14,856 bases of DNA, taken from an uncultured Bacilli bacterium. GTDB taxonomy: Bacteria; Bacillota_I; Bacilli_A; RF39; UBA660. Of the stretch, positions 1-6,562 are shown one piece after another. Where the stretch lies: contig CANQIY010000021.1 in NCBI GenBank assembly GCA_947624125.1, positions 1 through 14,856 on the forward strand, in the 5' to 3' direction. The number at the start of each line of letters is the position of its first letter. Position 1 is the stretch's first letter. The translations under genes were made by a program, and so were the position numbers. The notes under the pieces were generated by a model that worked only from the letters and a program-made list of their open reading frames with translations, was not told the origin of the DNA and searched no databases.

Positions 1-227
1 CTGGGGAAATGGGTCCATTCTATAATTATTACGAAAAAAACGGGACTTCATATTATCACAATGCTTGGTACGCCGACGCTTCGAACTTCGTTTCCTCGGC
101 GAGCCCATGGTTCTTTCGTGGGGGCTTTTACTACGATGGAGTTCTCGCAGGTCAGTTCCACTTCGGGGGGAACACGGGAGGTGCGGATTCAAACCGTTCC
201 TCACGTCTTGTTCTCGCCCCGCAATAA
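1..227 (+). CDS. 3' end of a gene for a C-type-lectin-like (FGE/DGR-target-type) C-terminal domain protein, 5' truncated by the window
   Basis: The reading frame is open from the left edge (codons GGG GAA ATG from base 3), so the ATG at 9 is probably internal and the real start lies outside. The visible 74 residues are rich in Tyr, Trp, Phe, Gly and Ser. They contain WFFRGG, then a variable Gly/Asn-rich stretch, then SSRLVLAP at the end. The RGG...(about 30 residues)...R-hydrophobic ending is the usual finish of the formylglycine-generating-enzyme/C-type-lectin fold, also used by diversity-generating retroelement (DGR) target proteins. Bases 61-224 are about 57% G+C and only about 15% A by hand count, unlike the AT-rich genes around. 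I infer a surface or binding protein; the true function and N-terminal domains cannot be seen. It ends convergent with gerQ. Confidence 0.7.
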   Translation, partial: GEMGPFYNYYEKNGTSYYHNAWYADASNFVSSASPWFFRGGFYYDGVLAGQFHFGGNTGGADSNRSSRLVLAPQ

Positions 228-230
228 AAA

Positions 231-251
231 TAAGTTAGCTAAACTAACTTA
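231..251. terminator. 8-bp perfect hairpin between convergent genes
   Basis: TAAGTTAG (231-238) and CTAACTTA (244-251) pair perfectly around the 5-base loop CTAAA. The hairpin starts 3 bases after the stop of the left-edge gene and ends 1 base before the gerQ stop. Read on the minus strand it is followed by CTTATTTTTATT, so it could be a weak terminator for gerQ. Read on the plus strand no T-run follows. An alternative reading is the hairpin found just downstream of DGR variable regions. Confidence 0.5.
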
Positions 252-252
252 C

Positions 253-618
253 TTAGAAATTCTTTTCTGAATAAGAATGACTATAATTAATACGTTCCAT
301 GAATTCAACATAATCAAGATAAATCATTCTAATTAAATACCAATTACCAGTAACTGGGTCACTAATTATTAAATGGTCTCTTCCAGCTTCTTCAATAATA
401 CCCGAATAGATTTTATTTTGCCATTCACTGCTATCGGGATAAGATACGTAAGCATTAACTCTTTTTCCTTTATTTAAACGAAGAATATTCTCGATGTAAC
501 TTTGTTCCATGGGAAGAGTACTTACGGAAGAGATATTACCCGGTGGACTAGATGGTTGGGTTGGCATTGGTGTTTGATTAGATGGGAATGTTGGATTTTG
601 ATAAAAATTACCATTCAT
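253..618 (-). CDS. gerQ: Spore coat protein GerQ
   Basis: 121 residues from the ATG at 618, chosen because AGAGGTGA lies 5-6 bases upstream; the reading frame extends further but has no ribosome site. The N-terminus (about residues 1-36) is a low-complexity Pro/Gln/Asn/Ser tail. The conserved GerQ core follows: LPMEQSYIENILRLNKGK, a basic stretch, then GIIEEAGRDHLIISDP and YLDYVEF. In Bacillus subtilis GerQ is a mother-cell-made coat protein, cross-linked by the transglutaminase Tgl and needed for normal germination with the cortex hydrolase CwlJ. The homologue here lacks the long Gln-rich tail of the Bacillus protein. It is divergent from the YitT-family gene and convergent with the left-edge gene, so it is probably monocistronic. 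The family call rests on a motif stretch that is very specific to GerQ. Confidence 0.93.
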   Translation of the reverse strand: MNGNFYQNPTFPSNQTPMPTQPSSPPGNISSVSTLPMEQSYIENILRLNKGKRVNAYVSYPDSSEWQNKIYSGIIEEAGRDHLIISDPVTGNWYLIRMIYLDYVEFMERINYSHSYSEKNF

Positions 619-635
619 TAAAATCACCTCTTTAA

Positions 636-663
636 AATATATGTGAAAAATCGATAAATATTG
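636..663 (-). promoter_or_regulatory. Candidate mother-cell (SigE/SigK-type) promoter of gerQ
   Basis: On the minus strand, CATATATT (643 to 636) fits the -10 of mother-cell sigma factors (CATAnnnT). CAATATT (663 to 657) resembles the SigE -35, with a 13-base spacer, one or two short of ideal. The leader would be very short, about 11 bases. The -35 overlaps the -35 of the divergent promoter at 661-666. The site is AT-rich, so a chance match is possible. Confidence 0.35.
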
Positions 664-689
664 CAAATGATAAAATAATTTTGTATAAT
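661..689 (+). promoter_or_regulatory. SigA-type promoter of the YitT-family gene
   Basis: TTGCAA (661-666), 17-base spacer, perfect TATAAT (684-689). The expected transcription start (about 696) leaves only about 11 bases before the ATG at 707, with AGG at 696-698 as a weak ribosome site. Confidence 0.6.
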
Positions 690-706
690 TAAAATAGGTT
701 GATAGT

Positions 707-1603
707 ATGAGAAAGCAAGAGACAGAAATAAATGTAAATGATAGAAAAACATTATTAATAACAGGATTATCTTTTGTTAGTGGTGTTTTTTTATTAGCTC
801 TTTGTTATAATTTATTCTTTTTACCAAATAATCTTGTTGTTGGTGGTATGTCTGGTCTTGCTATCATTATGAAAGAATTAACTGGTCTTAATACGCAAAT
901 ATTTATTTATGTATCTTCATTTTTGCTTTTAATTGTCAGTTTTATCTTTTTAGGTTGGAATGCCACGAAGAAAACCGTTATAGGAACATTTTTATATCCT
1001 ATATTCATTACTTTTACAAAACCTATTGCTGATGTTATACTTCCCCATATAGTCTTTCATGAAATGATAGTAACCATTATTTTAGCGGCCCTTTTATATG
1101 GCTTTAGTAGTGGTTTAATATATAAATTTGGTTATACAACAGGTGGGTCGGATGTGTTAGTTAAATTAGGAGTTAAATATTTACATTTAAGTGAAGGTAA
1201 AGGTGTTTTATTATTTAATGGCATTATCATAGTTACTGGTGGTTTTGTCTTTGGCGTGGAAATGGCTGTTTATGCGATTATCATTTTAGTTATTGGTTCA
1301 TTAATTGTTGATAAAATATTGATAGGTATTTCAGATAGTAAGAAATTTATGATTTATACTAAAAAGAGTAAGAAAGTAAAAACGATTATTGAAGAAGAAT
1401 TTAAAACAGGATATACGATTTTTCCAACAGTTGGCGGTTATTCCCATGTTAATGGCGATATGATAATGTGTGTTATATCAAATAGAGATGTTAATATGTT
1501 TAAAGATAAGATTTTAGAAATCGACCCGCATGCTTTTTTTGTCATTAGTGACTGTTATGAGGTTCAGGGCGGTGTCAAGAGGTCAAATTTACCATTTATA
1601 TAA
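707..1603 (+). CDS. YitT family (DUF161/DUF2179) membrane protein, YvjA-like
   Basis: 298 residues. The N-terminal two thirds is a polytopic membrane domain, with hydrophobic segments near residues 17-38, 63-83, 90-112, 119-138, 166-184 and 186-205. It carries the family's Gly-rich motifs GGMSGLA (46-52) and GGSDVLVKLG. The C-terminal soluble part (about 212-292) is the DUF2179 domain, with an internal GGYSHVNGD loop. Molecular function of the family is not established; a transport role is often assumed. In B. subtilis the paralogue yvjA lies just upstream of ftsEX, the same arrangement as here, which supports the YvjA-like label. The stop codon lies inside a hairpin before ftsE. Confidence 0.88.
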   Translation: MRKQETEINVNDRKTLLITGLSFVSGVFLLALCYNLFFLPNNLVVGGMSGLAIIMKELTGLNTQIFIYVSSFLLLIVSFIFLGWNATKKTVIGTFLYPIFITFTKPIADVILPHIVFHEMIVTIILAALLYGFSSGLIYKFGYTTGGSDVLVKLGVKYLHLSEGKGVLLFNGIIIVTGGFVFGVEMAVYAIIILVIGSLIVDKILIGISDSKKFMIYTKKSKKVKTIIEEEFKTGYTIFPTVGGYSHVNGDMIMCVISNRDVNMFKDKILEIDPHAFFVISDCYEVQGGVKRSNLPFI

Positions 1604-1613
1604 TGGTAAATTT
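1585..1613 (+). terminator. Hairpin overlapping the yitT-family stop codon, possible weak terminator
   Basis: AAATTTACCAT (1585-1595) pairs perfectly over 11 bp with ATGGTAAATTT (1603-1613) around TTATATA. Only two further T residues follow, so termination may be partial and some transcripts could continue into ftsE. Confidence 0.45.
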
Positions 1614-1614
1614 T

Positions 1615-1623
1615 TGATATAAT
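1615..1623 (+). promoter_or_regulatory. Extended -10 promoter candidate for the ftsEX operon
   Basis: TGATATAAT (1615-1623) is a perfect TGnTATAAT extended -10. No convincing -35 is seen 17 bases upstream (TTTATA). The AGGAG ribosome site follows at 1629-1633. Confidence 0.4.
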
Positions 1624-1640
1624 TAATTAGGAGTATGTAT

Positions 1641-2342
1641 ATGAAGTTTATTGAATTAAAAAATGTAAATAAAACTTATTCAACTGGGGTAACCGCTCTT
1701 GCTGATATGTCAGTTGAAATTGAAAAAGGCGAATTTGTCTTTGTTATCGGCCATACTGCTAGTGGAAAATCAACATTTATCAAAATGTTATATAGAGAAG
1801 AAAAACCAACAAAAGGTAGTGTTATTGTTGGAGGCGTTAATGTTGCTAAGTTAAGAAATGGTCGAGTATATAAATTAAGAAGAAAAATTGGCGTCGTTTT
1901 TCAAGATTTTAAATTGCTACCTAAACTAACTGTTTATGAAAATGTAGCTTTTGCTTTAGAATGTTTAGGAATGGCCTCAAGTGAGATAAGACCAAAAGTA
2001 TTAAAAGCAATTGAAATAGTTGGGTTAAAAGAGAAAACGAGAAGTTTTCCTCATCAATTATCAGGTGGTGAACAACAAAGAGTATGTATAGCAAGAGCTA
2101 TTGTTAATGAGCCTAAATTACTTATTTGTGATGAACCAACTGGAAATTTAGACCCCGAAACGAGTAAAGAAATCATGAAAGTAATTGATAATATTAATAA
2201 AGATTTAAAAACAACTGTTATTATGGCTACTCATGATAAAGAAATTGTTAACCGGATGAAAAAAAGAGTTCTTTTAATTGAACATGGGGTTTTAACCGGT
2301 GATTATTTGAAAGGAAGTTATAAATCTCATGAGAGCGTTTAG
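1641..2342 (+). CDS. ftsE: Cell division ATP-binding protein FtsE
   Basis: 233 residues, the normal length of FtsE. It is the cytoplasmic ABC ATPase that works with FtsX to switch on a peptidoglycan hydrolase outside the cell. Visible motifs: Walker A GHTASGKST (37-45), Q-loop VVFQDFKLL with Q88, signature LSGGEQQR (140-147), Walker B LLICDEP (160-166) and H-loop ATHD (H198). Walker A reads GHTA where most FtsE proteins have GPSGA/GPTG, but the GKST core is intact. I chose the ATG at 1641, not the one at 1635, because TTAGGAG (1627-1633) is 7 bases from 1641 but only 1 base from 1635. It overlaps ftsX by 14 bases, so translation is coupled. It ends in TAG. Confidence 0.96.
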   Translation: MKFIELKNVNKTYSTGVTALADMSVEIEKGEFVFVIGHTASGKSTFIKMLYREEKPTKGSVIVGGVNVAKLRNGRVYKLRRKIGVVFQDFKLLPKLTVYENVAFALECLGMASSEIRPKVLKAIEIVGLKEKTRSFPHQLSGGEQQRVCIARAIVNEPKLLICDEPTGNLDPETSKEIMKVIDNINKDLKTTVIMATHDKEIVNRMKKRVLLIEHGVLTGDYLKGSYKSHESV

Positions 2343-3222
2343 AATTTTTTTTAGAAGTATAAGAGATGCTTTCAAAAGCGTTTTTCGTAATTTTAGTTTA
2401 AGTATGGCTTCCATATTATGTGCAACAATTACGCTTTTAGTCGTGGCTATTTCACTTATTATTGCGGAAAATGTAGAAAAAGCAACGGAAAGCTTAGAAA
2501 ATGAATTAAGTATTGTTGTTTATGTATCTAAAAGTGCAACGGAAGAAGATGTGCAAAATATTAAAGAGGGTATTTTAGCAATACCGGGTGTATTAGATGT
2601 TGTATATAAAAGCAAAGATGAATGGCGTATTGAAATGAGTGAATATAATGCATCATTTAAAGCTGCTTTTGAAAATTATGAAGATAATCCCTTAACAGAC
2701 TCTTTTACTGTTACAGTAGAGGATGTTAATGATTTAGAGAAAATTTCAACAGAAATAAGAGAAATTAGTAAAGTTGATAGTGCTAATTATGGTAAAGATG
2801 CCGTTAATACTATTATTGGTGTTTTTGATGTCGTTGAGAAAACTACGATAGTTGTTGTTATTGCTCTTATCTTTGTTACAGCATTCTTAATTACTAATAC
2901 GATTAAATTAACGATTTATTCAAGAAGAGAAGAAATTGAAATTATGCGTTTAGTAGGAAGTAGTAATACTGCGATTAAATTACCATTTGTTTTTGAAGGC
3001 TTTATAATAGGAATTTTAGGGTCATTAATACCAATTATAGTAACGATATATGGTTATATTATTGCTTATGAAAAATTAAATGGCCATATTATTTCTGAAT
3101 TAATAAAATTAGTACCACCATATAATTTTGTATTCTATATCTCTTTAGCAGTAGCTGCTTTAGGAGCTATTATAGGTATGTTAGGAAGTTTAATGGCGGT
3201 TAGAAAGTATTTGAAAATATGA
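2329..3222 (+). CDS. ftsX: Cell division protein FtsX (ABC permease)
   Basis: 297 residues with the FtsX layout. There is a cytoplasmic amphipathic N-terminus, TM1 (about 26-46), a large extracellular domain (about 47-170) that would touch the hydrolase, then TM2 (172-192), TM3 (222-245) and TM4 (266-288). The cytoplasmic loop SRREEIEIMRLVGSSN after TM2 is characteristic of FtsX. An AAGGAAG ribosome site (2311-2317) lies inside ftsE, ahead of the ATG at 2329. It overlaps ftsE by 14 bases upstream and the M23 peptidase gene by 4 bases (ATGA) downstream. The complex moves no substrate; it passes ATPase-driven shape change to the partner hydrolase. Confidence 0.96.
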   Translation: MRAFRIFFRSIRDAFKSVFRNFSLSMASILCATITLLVVAISLIIAENVEKATESLENELSIVVYVSKSATEEDVQNIKEGILAIPGVLDVVYKSKDEWRIEMSEYNASFKAAFENYEDNPLTDSFTVTVEDVNDLEKISTEIREISKVDSANYGKDAVNTIIGVFDVVEKTTIVVVIALIFVTAFLITNTIKLTIYSRREEIEIMRLVGSSNTAIKLPFVFEGFIIGILGSLIPIIVTIYGYIIAYEKLNGHIISELIKLVPPYNFVFYISLAVAALGAIIGMLGSLMAVRKYLKI

Positions 3223-4412
3223 TGAAAAAAATAAGTAAAATATTTATTATTATAGTAAGTAGTATTATTATTCTTGGTAATTTTATGACGGTTAGAGCAG
3301 AAGTTAAGCCGGGAGATACATTAAAAGATTTACGAAATCAACTTAAAGATTTACAAAATAAAAGAACAGCTCAACAAAATGAGAAGAAGAAAACAGAAGC
3401 TGAAATTGCTGCGAATAGAAATAAAATGATACAAGCCTCTAATGAATTAGAAGAAACAAAAAGTAAGATGTCAGAAATTACAGAAGAAATTGATAGAACA
3501 AATAGAGATATAGATGATGTTAAAGGAGAAACAGAAGAATTATTAAGATTATATCAAAAGTTAGAATCAGAGAATATTTATACATCATATATAACTGGAG
3601 CATCATCTATGACCGAACTTATTATGCGAATGGAAGTTATTAATCAATTATCAGATTATAATGACCAAAAAATAAGTGAATTAGAATTGATGATTAAAAG
3701 TAATGAAAAATTAAATAAAGAATTAGAAAAATATCAAGTTACTTTAGGAAATAAAATTGTTGCTTATGAAGATGCTATTGCGGCATTAGGTGATGACCTT
3801 GGTGAAATTGAATTAGGGGTCGTTGATATTAATAAACAAATATCATCTTTACAAGAATCGATTAAAACATATGAAACAATTGGTTGTGGAGAGAACCAAG
3901 AAATATTACAATGTGTTAATGTTGCGAATAGTAAGGATTGGTTAAAGCCTGTATCACAGGGAAGAATAAATAGTGTTTATGGCTATAGAACAAGTCCAAC
4001 TCCGGGAGCAAGTTCTAATCATAAAGGAATTGATATTGGGGTAGCCGAAGGAACTCCTGCATATGGAACAGCCAATGGAACTGTCGGCGCAATAGTAAGA
4101 GGTTCATCATGTGGTGGCAATATGGTCTTTGTTTGGGCATATGTTAATAATAAACCATATACTTATGTCTTCATGCATTTATTAGAAATCAAAGTTAATG
4201 TTGGGGACCCGGTTACCATAAATACAGTTGTTGGTCTATCAGGTGGTGGTAGTACTGCATCAAGAAATGGTGGATATGATAAATGTACAACCGGAGCTCA
4301 TTTACATTATGGGCTTGCCGAAGGTGGTTTCTATGATAGTTCGAACTTTAATGCTCATACTATTAATCCACCAGGATATCCAGGCTTATATCAATGGTTT
4401 TATTCAAGATAA
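3219..4412 (+). CDS. Secreted coiled-coil M23 (LytM) peptidoglycan endopeptidase, likely FtsEX partner
   Basis: 397 residues. A Sec signal peptide (residues 1-27, basic start, hydrophobic core, VRA before the cut) is followed by a long Lys/Glu/Asn-rich coiled coil (about 33-215) of the EnvC/CwlO/PcsB type, which docks on FtsX. A C-terminal LytM domain follows (about 240-390). All zinc and catalytic residues are present: H268 and D272 (HKGID), H320 (FMHLL), and H361 with H363 (HLHYG). Unlike E. coli EnvC, whose LytM site is degenerate and which only activates amidases, this protein should itself cut peptide cross-links. Cysteines 223 and 232, and 298 and 356, could form disulfides. The start at 3219 (ATGATG) overlaps the ftsX stop; the ATG at 3222 is equally possible. 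It is the last gene of the operon. Confidence 0.92.
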   Translation: MMKKISKIFIIIVSSIIILGNFMTVRAEVKPGDTLKDLRNQLKDLQNKRTAQQNEKKKTEAEIAANRNKMIQASNELEETKSKMSEITEEIDRTNRDIDDVKGETEELLRLYQKLESENIYTSYITGASSMTELIMRMEVINQLSDYNDQKISELELMIKSNEKLNKELEKYQVTLGNKIVAYEDAIAALGDDLGEIELGVVDINKQISSLQESIKTYETIGCGENQEILQCVNVANSKDWLKPVSQGRINSVYGYRTSPTPGASSNHKGIDIGVAEGTPAYGTANGTVGAIVRGSSCGGNMVFVWAYVNNKPYTYVFMHLLEIKVNVGDPVTINTVVGLSGGGSTASRNGGYDKCTTGAHLHYGLAEGGFYDSSNFNAHTINPPGYPGLYQWFYSR

Positions 4413-4439
4413 AAAGTGGTTAGTAAAGCCACTTTTTTT
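4412..4439 (+). terminator. Intrinsic terminator of the ftsEX-M23 operon
   Basis: AAAAGTGG (4412-4419) pairs with CCACTTTT (4429-4436) around a 9-base loop. The T-run spans 4433-4439. The stem begins on the last base of the M23 stop codon. Confidence 0.85.
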
Positions 4440-4466
4440 AGTTTAAAAAAATTTTTAAAAAAAGAC

Positions 4467-4496
4467 TTGTCAAAACAAATGTTTGCGTGATACAAT
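4467..4496 (+). promoter_or_regulatory. Upstream promoter (P1) of the micro-ORF/yvcK region
   Basis: TTGTCA (4467-4472), 18-base spacer, TACAAT (4491-4496) with an extended -10 TGA (4488-4490). The expected start is about 4503, just before the ribosome site of the micro-ORF. The stretch from 4440 to 4700 otherwise holds only the micro-ORF, an AT-rich spacer and P2; no riboswitch or terminator was recognised. Confidence 0.65.
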
Positions 4497-4520
4497 TATA
4501 ATGTCCAGGAGGTAATGGTT

Positions 4521-4586
4521 ATGTTAATTGAAAAAATGTATTCAATTTCTTTAGAAAACAATAGAATATTAATAGCTAATAAGTAA
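4521..4586 (+). CDS. Micro-ORF of 21 codons with a perfect ribosome binding site (small protein or leader peptide)
   Basis: AGGAGGT (4507-4513), the best ribosome site in this part of the window, lies 8 bases before the ATG at 4521; an in-frame ATG at 4515 is too close. The predicted peptide starts MLIEKMYSIS and ends RILIANK. It is followed by TAA and another in-frame TAA-rich stretch (TAATAAA). It sits about 18 bases downstream of the predicted P1 start. No signal peptide, membrane segment or known domain is visible. There is no obvious attenuator hairpin between it and yvcK. It could be a true small protein, a translated leader affecting yvcK, or the remnant of a longer gene. I do not recognise it. 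Confidence 0.5.
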   Translation: MLIEKMYSISLENNRILIANK

Positions 4587-4637
4587 TAAATTACTGTATT
4601 AATTTACTTTGTAACATAAAAGAAAAAAGCTATTAAC

Positions 4638-4666
4638 TTGGCGGATTATCGTTTATATGATACAAT
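4638..4666 (+). promoter_or_regulatory. Proximal promoter (P2) of yvcK
   Basis: TTGGCG (4638-4643), 17-base spacer, TACAAT (4661-4666) with an extended -10 TGA (4658-4660). It shares the 12-mer TGATACAATTAT with P1. Confidence 0.6.
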
Positions 4667-4700
4667 TATCTTTAGAGATGCAGAAAAAAGATGGTGATTT

Positions 4701-5669
4701 ATGAAAAAAATAGTTATTTTTGGTGGAGGTAGTGGTCTTTCCCAACTTTTAAAAGGCTTAAAATTATTTCCTATTGATGTAACCGCTGTAGTTACTGTTT
4801 CAGATAATGGGGGTAGTACAGGTCGAGTTAGAAGAGACTATAACATTCCCGCCGTTGGTGATATTTCCAAAGTTTTACTTGCCATGAGTGATTGTGATAA
4901 TGAAACTCGTGATTTAATGAATTATCGTTTTACAAAATCAAAAACATTGGGTAATCACTCAATTAAAAATCTTTTATTAACGGCTCTTTTAGATTTAAAA
5001 GGCAATTTTTCGAATGCTCTACCGGTATTTATAAAACTATTAGATATTAAAGGTAATATTTTGCCTCTTACTGAAGATAATGTGGATTTAGTAGGAATAA
5101 CCTCAGACAACAAAAAAGTTTATGGGGAAGAATTAGTTACCAAATGTGATGCTAAAATAAGTAAAGTTATGTATTCAAATGATATAACAGTTAATCCCAA
5201 AGTTATTGATGCCGTTAAAAAATGTGATTTGATTATTTTTTCTTCGGGGAGTTTAATTACTAGTATTATTCCTCATTTATTAAATGAAGAATTAAATGAG
5301 GCGATTAGAAAAAGTAAAGCCAAAAAAATGTATATATGTAATTTATTTACCCAACCCGGGGAAACTGATAACTTTAAAGTAAGTGACCATATTAAACTTT
5401 TAGAAGAATATTTAGGGGAAAATACCATTGATATTGTCATAGCTAATAATACGAAAATGAATTCCGAATTAGTAAAGAAATACAATAAAAAAGAACAAAA
5501 AGACCCAGTTGTATGTGACTTAGATAAATTAGAGAGTATGCATAAATTAGTTATAGCGGATAAATTATTTAAAATAGAAGATAATGTTTATCGGCATGAT
5601 GCTTTAAAAACAGCTTATTTAGTGTTTTCTTATTTAATGGATGGCGGTAAAAATGACCTTCACAACTAA
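4701..5669 (+). CDS. yvcK: Gluconeogenesis factor YvcK/GlmR (CofD-like, UDP-GlcNAc sensor)
   Basis: 322 residues, the normal length. The N-terminus is a Rossmann-like CofD-family core: IFGGGSGLS (6-14), then VSDNGGSTGRVR (33-44) and PAVGDISKVLLA. Later come GNHSIKNLLL, an FSSGSLITSIIPHLL segment and the family's TQPGETDNF motif. In B. subtilis GlmR binds UDP-GlcNAc and stimulates GlmS to direct carbon into peptidoglycan precursors; it is needed for growth on gluconeogenic carbon sources. The ribosome site is GGTGA (4693-4697). In many Bacillota rapZ (yvcJ) precedes this gene; here it does not. It overlaps whiA by 17 bases, keeping the conserved yvcK-whiA pair. Confidence 0.95.
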   Translation: MKKIVIFGGGSGLSQLLKGLKLFPIDVTAVVTVSDNGGSTGRVRRDYNIPAVGDISKVLLAMSDCDNETRDLMNYRFTKSKTLGNHSIKNLLLTALLDLKGNFSNALPVFIKLLDIKGNILPLTEDNVDLVGITSDNKKVYGEELVTKCDAKISKVMYSNDITVNPKVIDAVKKCDLIIFSSGSLITSIIPHLLNEELNEAIRKSKAKKMYICNLFTQPGETDNFKVSDHIKLLEEYLGENTIDIVIANNTKMNSELVKKYNKKEQKDPVVCDLDKLESMHKLVIADKLFKIEDNVYRHDALKTAYLVFSYLMDGGKNDLHN

Positions 5670-6558
5670 ATTAAAAGAAGAAATTAGTAAGCAAGTTCCA
5701 AGCGATGTCGAGGCAAGATTTATTATTGAGGCTTATTTAAAATATAATGCACTAATAAATGATAAAATAAGAATTACAATAGAGAATGCTTCGGTTACAA
5801 GATATATTTATAAACTTATGAAGAGAATTTTTTCAGTTCCTATTAATGTAACAGTTAGAATTCAAAAAAGATTTCGCGTAAAACAAATATATATTTTAGA
5901 AATAAATGAAAAAATTCCATACATCAAAGAAGTAATCAATTATAATAAAGTTAGTAATTTAGATAATGATGAAGAAATTATTTCCTATTTAAAAGGAGCT
6001 TTTTTAGGCATTGGGAATGTCTCTAATCCAAAGACAAGTGGTTATCATTTAGAATATATTTTAAATAAAGAAGAAGATGCCATATATTTATGTTCGTTAT
6101 TAAATAATTATTTTTTAAATGCTAAAGTAATAAAAAGAAATAAAAAGTATGTTGCTTACATAAAAATGAGTGAATGTATTAGTGATTTAATAAAAATGTT
6201 TCAAGCAATTCATTCTTTGTTTGAATTTGAAGATACGAGAATTTATCGTGACCATAAAAATATGGTGAATAGACTTAATAATTGTGAACTTGCTAATCAA
6301 GAGAAAACAATTAAAAGTGGTTTAGAGCAATTAGAAGATATTAAATATTTAGAAGAAAATGATTTACTCTTCTTAGTAGATGAAAAAATGCGTTTAGTAA
6401 TGGAATATAGAAAAAAATATCCCGAAGTCAATTATCAAGAATTAGCTGATATTATAAGTATGGAAACCGATTATAAAGTTGGGAAGTCGGGAATAAACCA
6501 TCATTTTCGCAATTTAAGAAAAATTAAGATGGAACATATGAATAAAAATGGACGGTGA
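5653..6558 (+). CDS. whiA: WhiA, DNA-binding sporulation/division regulator
   Basis: 301 residues from the ATG at 5653, preferred over 5641 because GGCGG (5643-5647) fits it and because family members begin MSF/MTF plus a charged helix, as here (MTFTTKLKEEISK). The N-terminal two thirds is the degenerate LAGLIDADG homing-endonuclease-like fold, including FLGIGNVSNPKTSGYHLEY. The C-terminal helix-turn-helix (about 255-292) includes YPEVNYQELADII and GINHHFRNLRKI. In Streptomyces WhiA starts sporulation division; in Bacillus it binds the nucleoid and affects division and chromosome segregation. It overlaps yvcK by 17 bases, and the next gene starts 4 bases after its TGA stop. Confidence 0.94.
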   Translation: MTFTTKLKEEISKQVPSDVEARFIIEAYLKYNALINDKIRITIENASVTRYIYKLMKRIFSVPINVTVRIQKRFRVKQIYILEINEKIPYIKEVINYNKVSNLDNDEEIISYLKGAFLGIGNVSNPKTSGYHLEYILNKEEDAIYLCSLLNNYFLNAKVIKRNKKYVAYIKMSECISDLIKMFQAIHSLFEFEDTRIYRDHKNMVNRLNNCELANQEKTIKSGLEQLEDIKYLEENDLLFLVDEKMRLVMEYRKKYPEVNYQELADIISMETDYKVGKSGINHHFRNLRKIKMEHMNKNGR

Positions 6559-6562
6559 AAAG

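Noticed and set aside
61..270. A second open frame of 69 codons over the GC-rich left end
   Set aside because: It overlaps the lectin-like gene in another frame, has no ribosome site and no domain features, and runs across the hairpin; it is a by-product of high GC.
3220..3222. Mycoplasma-type code (TGA read as Trp)
   Set aside because: ftsX, whiA and the first ABC permease end at TGA exactly where the proteins should end.
4228..4446. 72-codon frame within the M23 peptidase
   Set aside because: It lies out of frame inside the conserved LytM domain and runs through the terminator.
4587..4700. T-box or riboswitch ahead of yvcK
   Set aside because: No terminator/antiterminator pair, no T-box sequence and no known aptamer core could be seen.
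5273..5485. Minus-strand frame of 70 codons inside yvcK
   Set aside because: It is antisense to a conserved coding region, without a ribosome site or recognisable protein.
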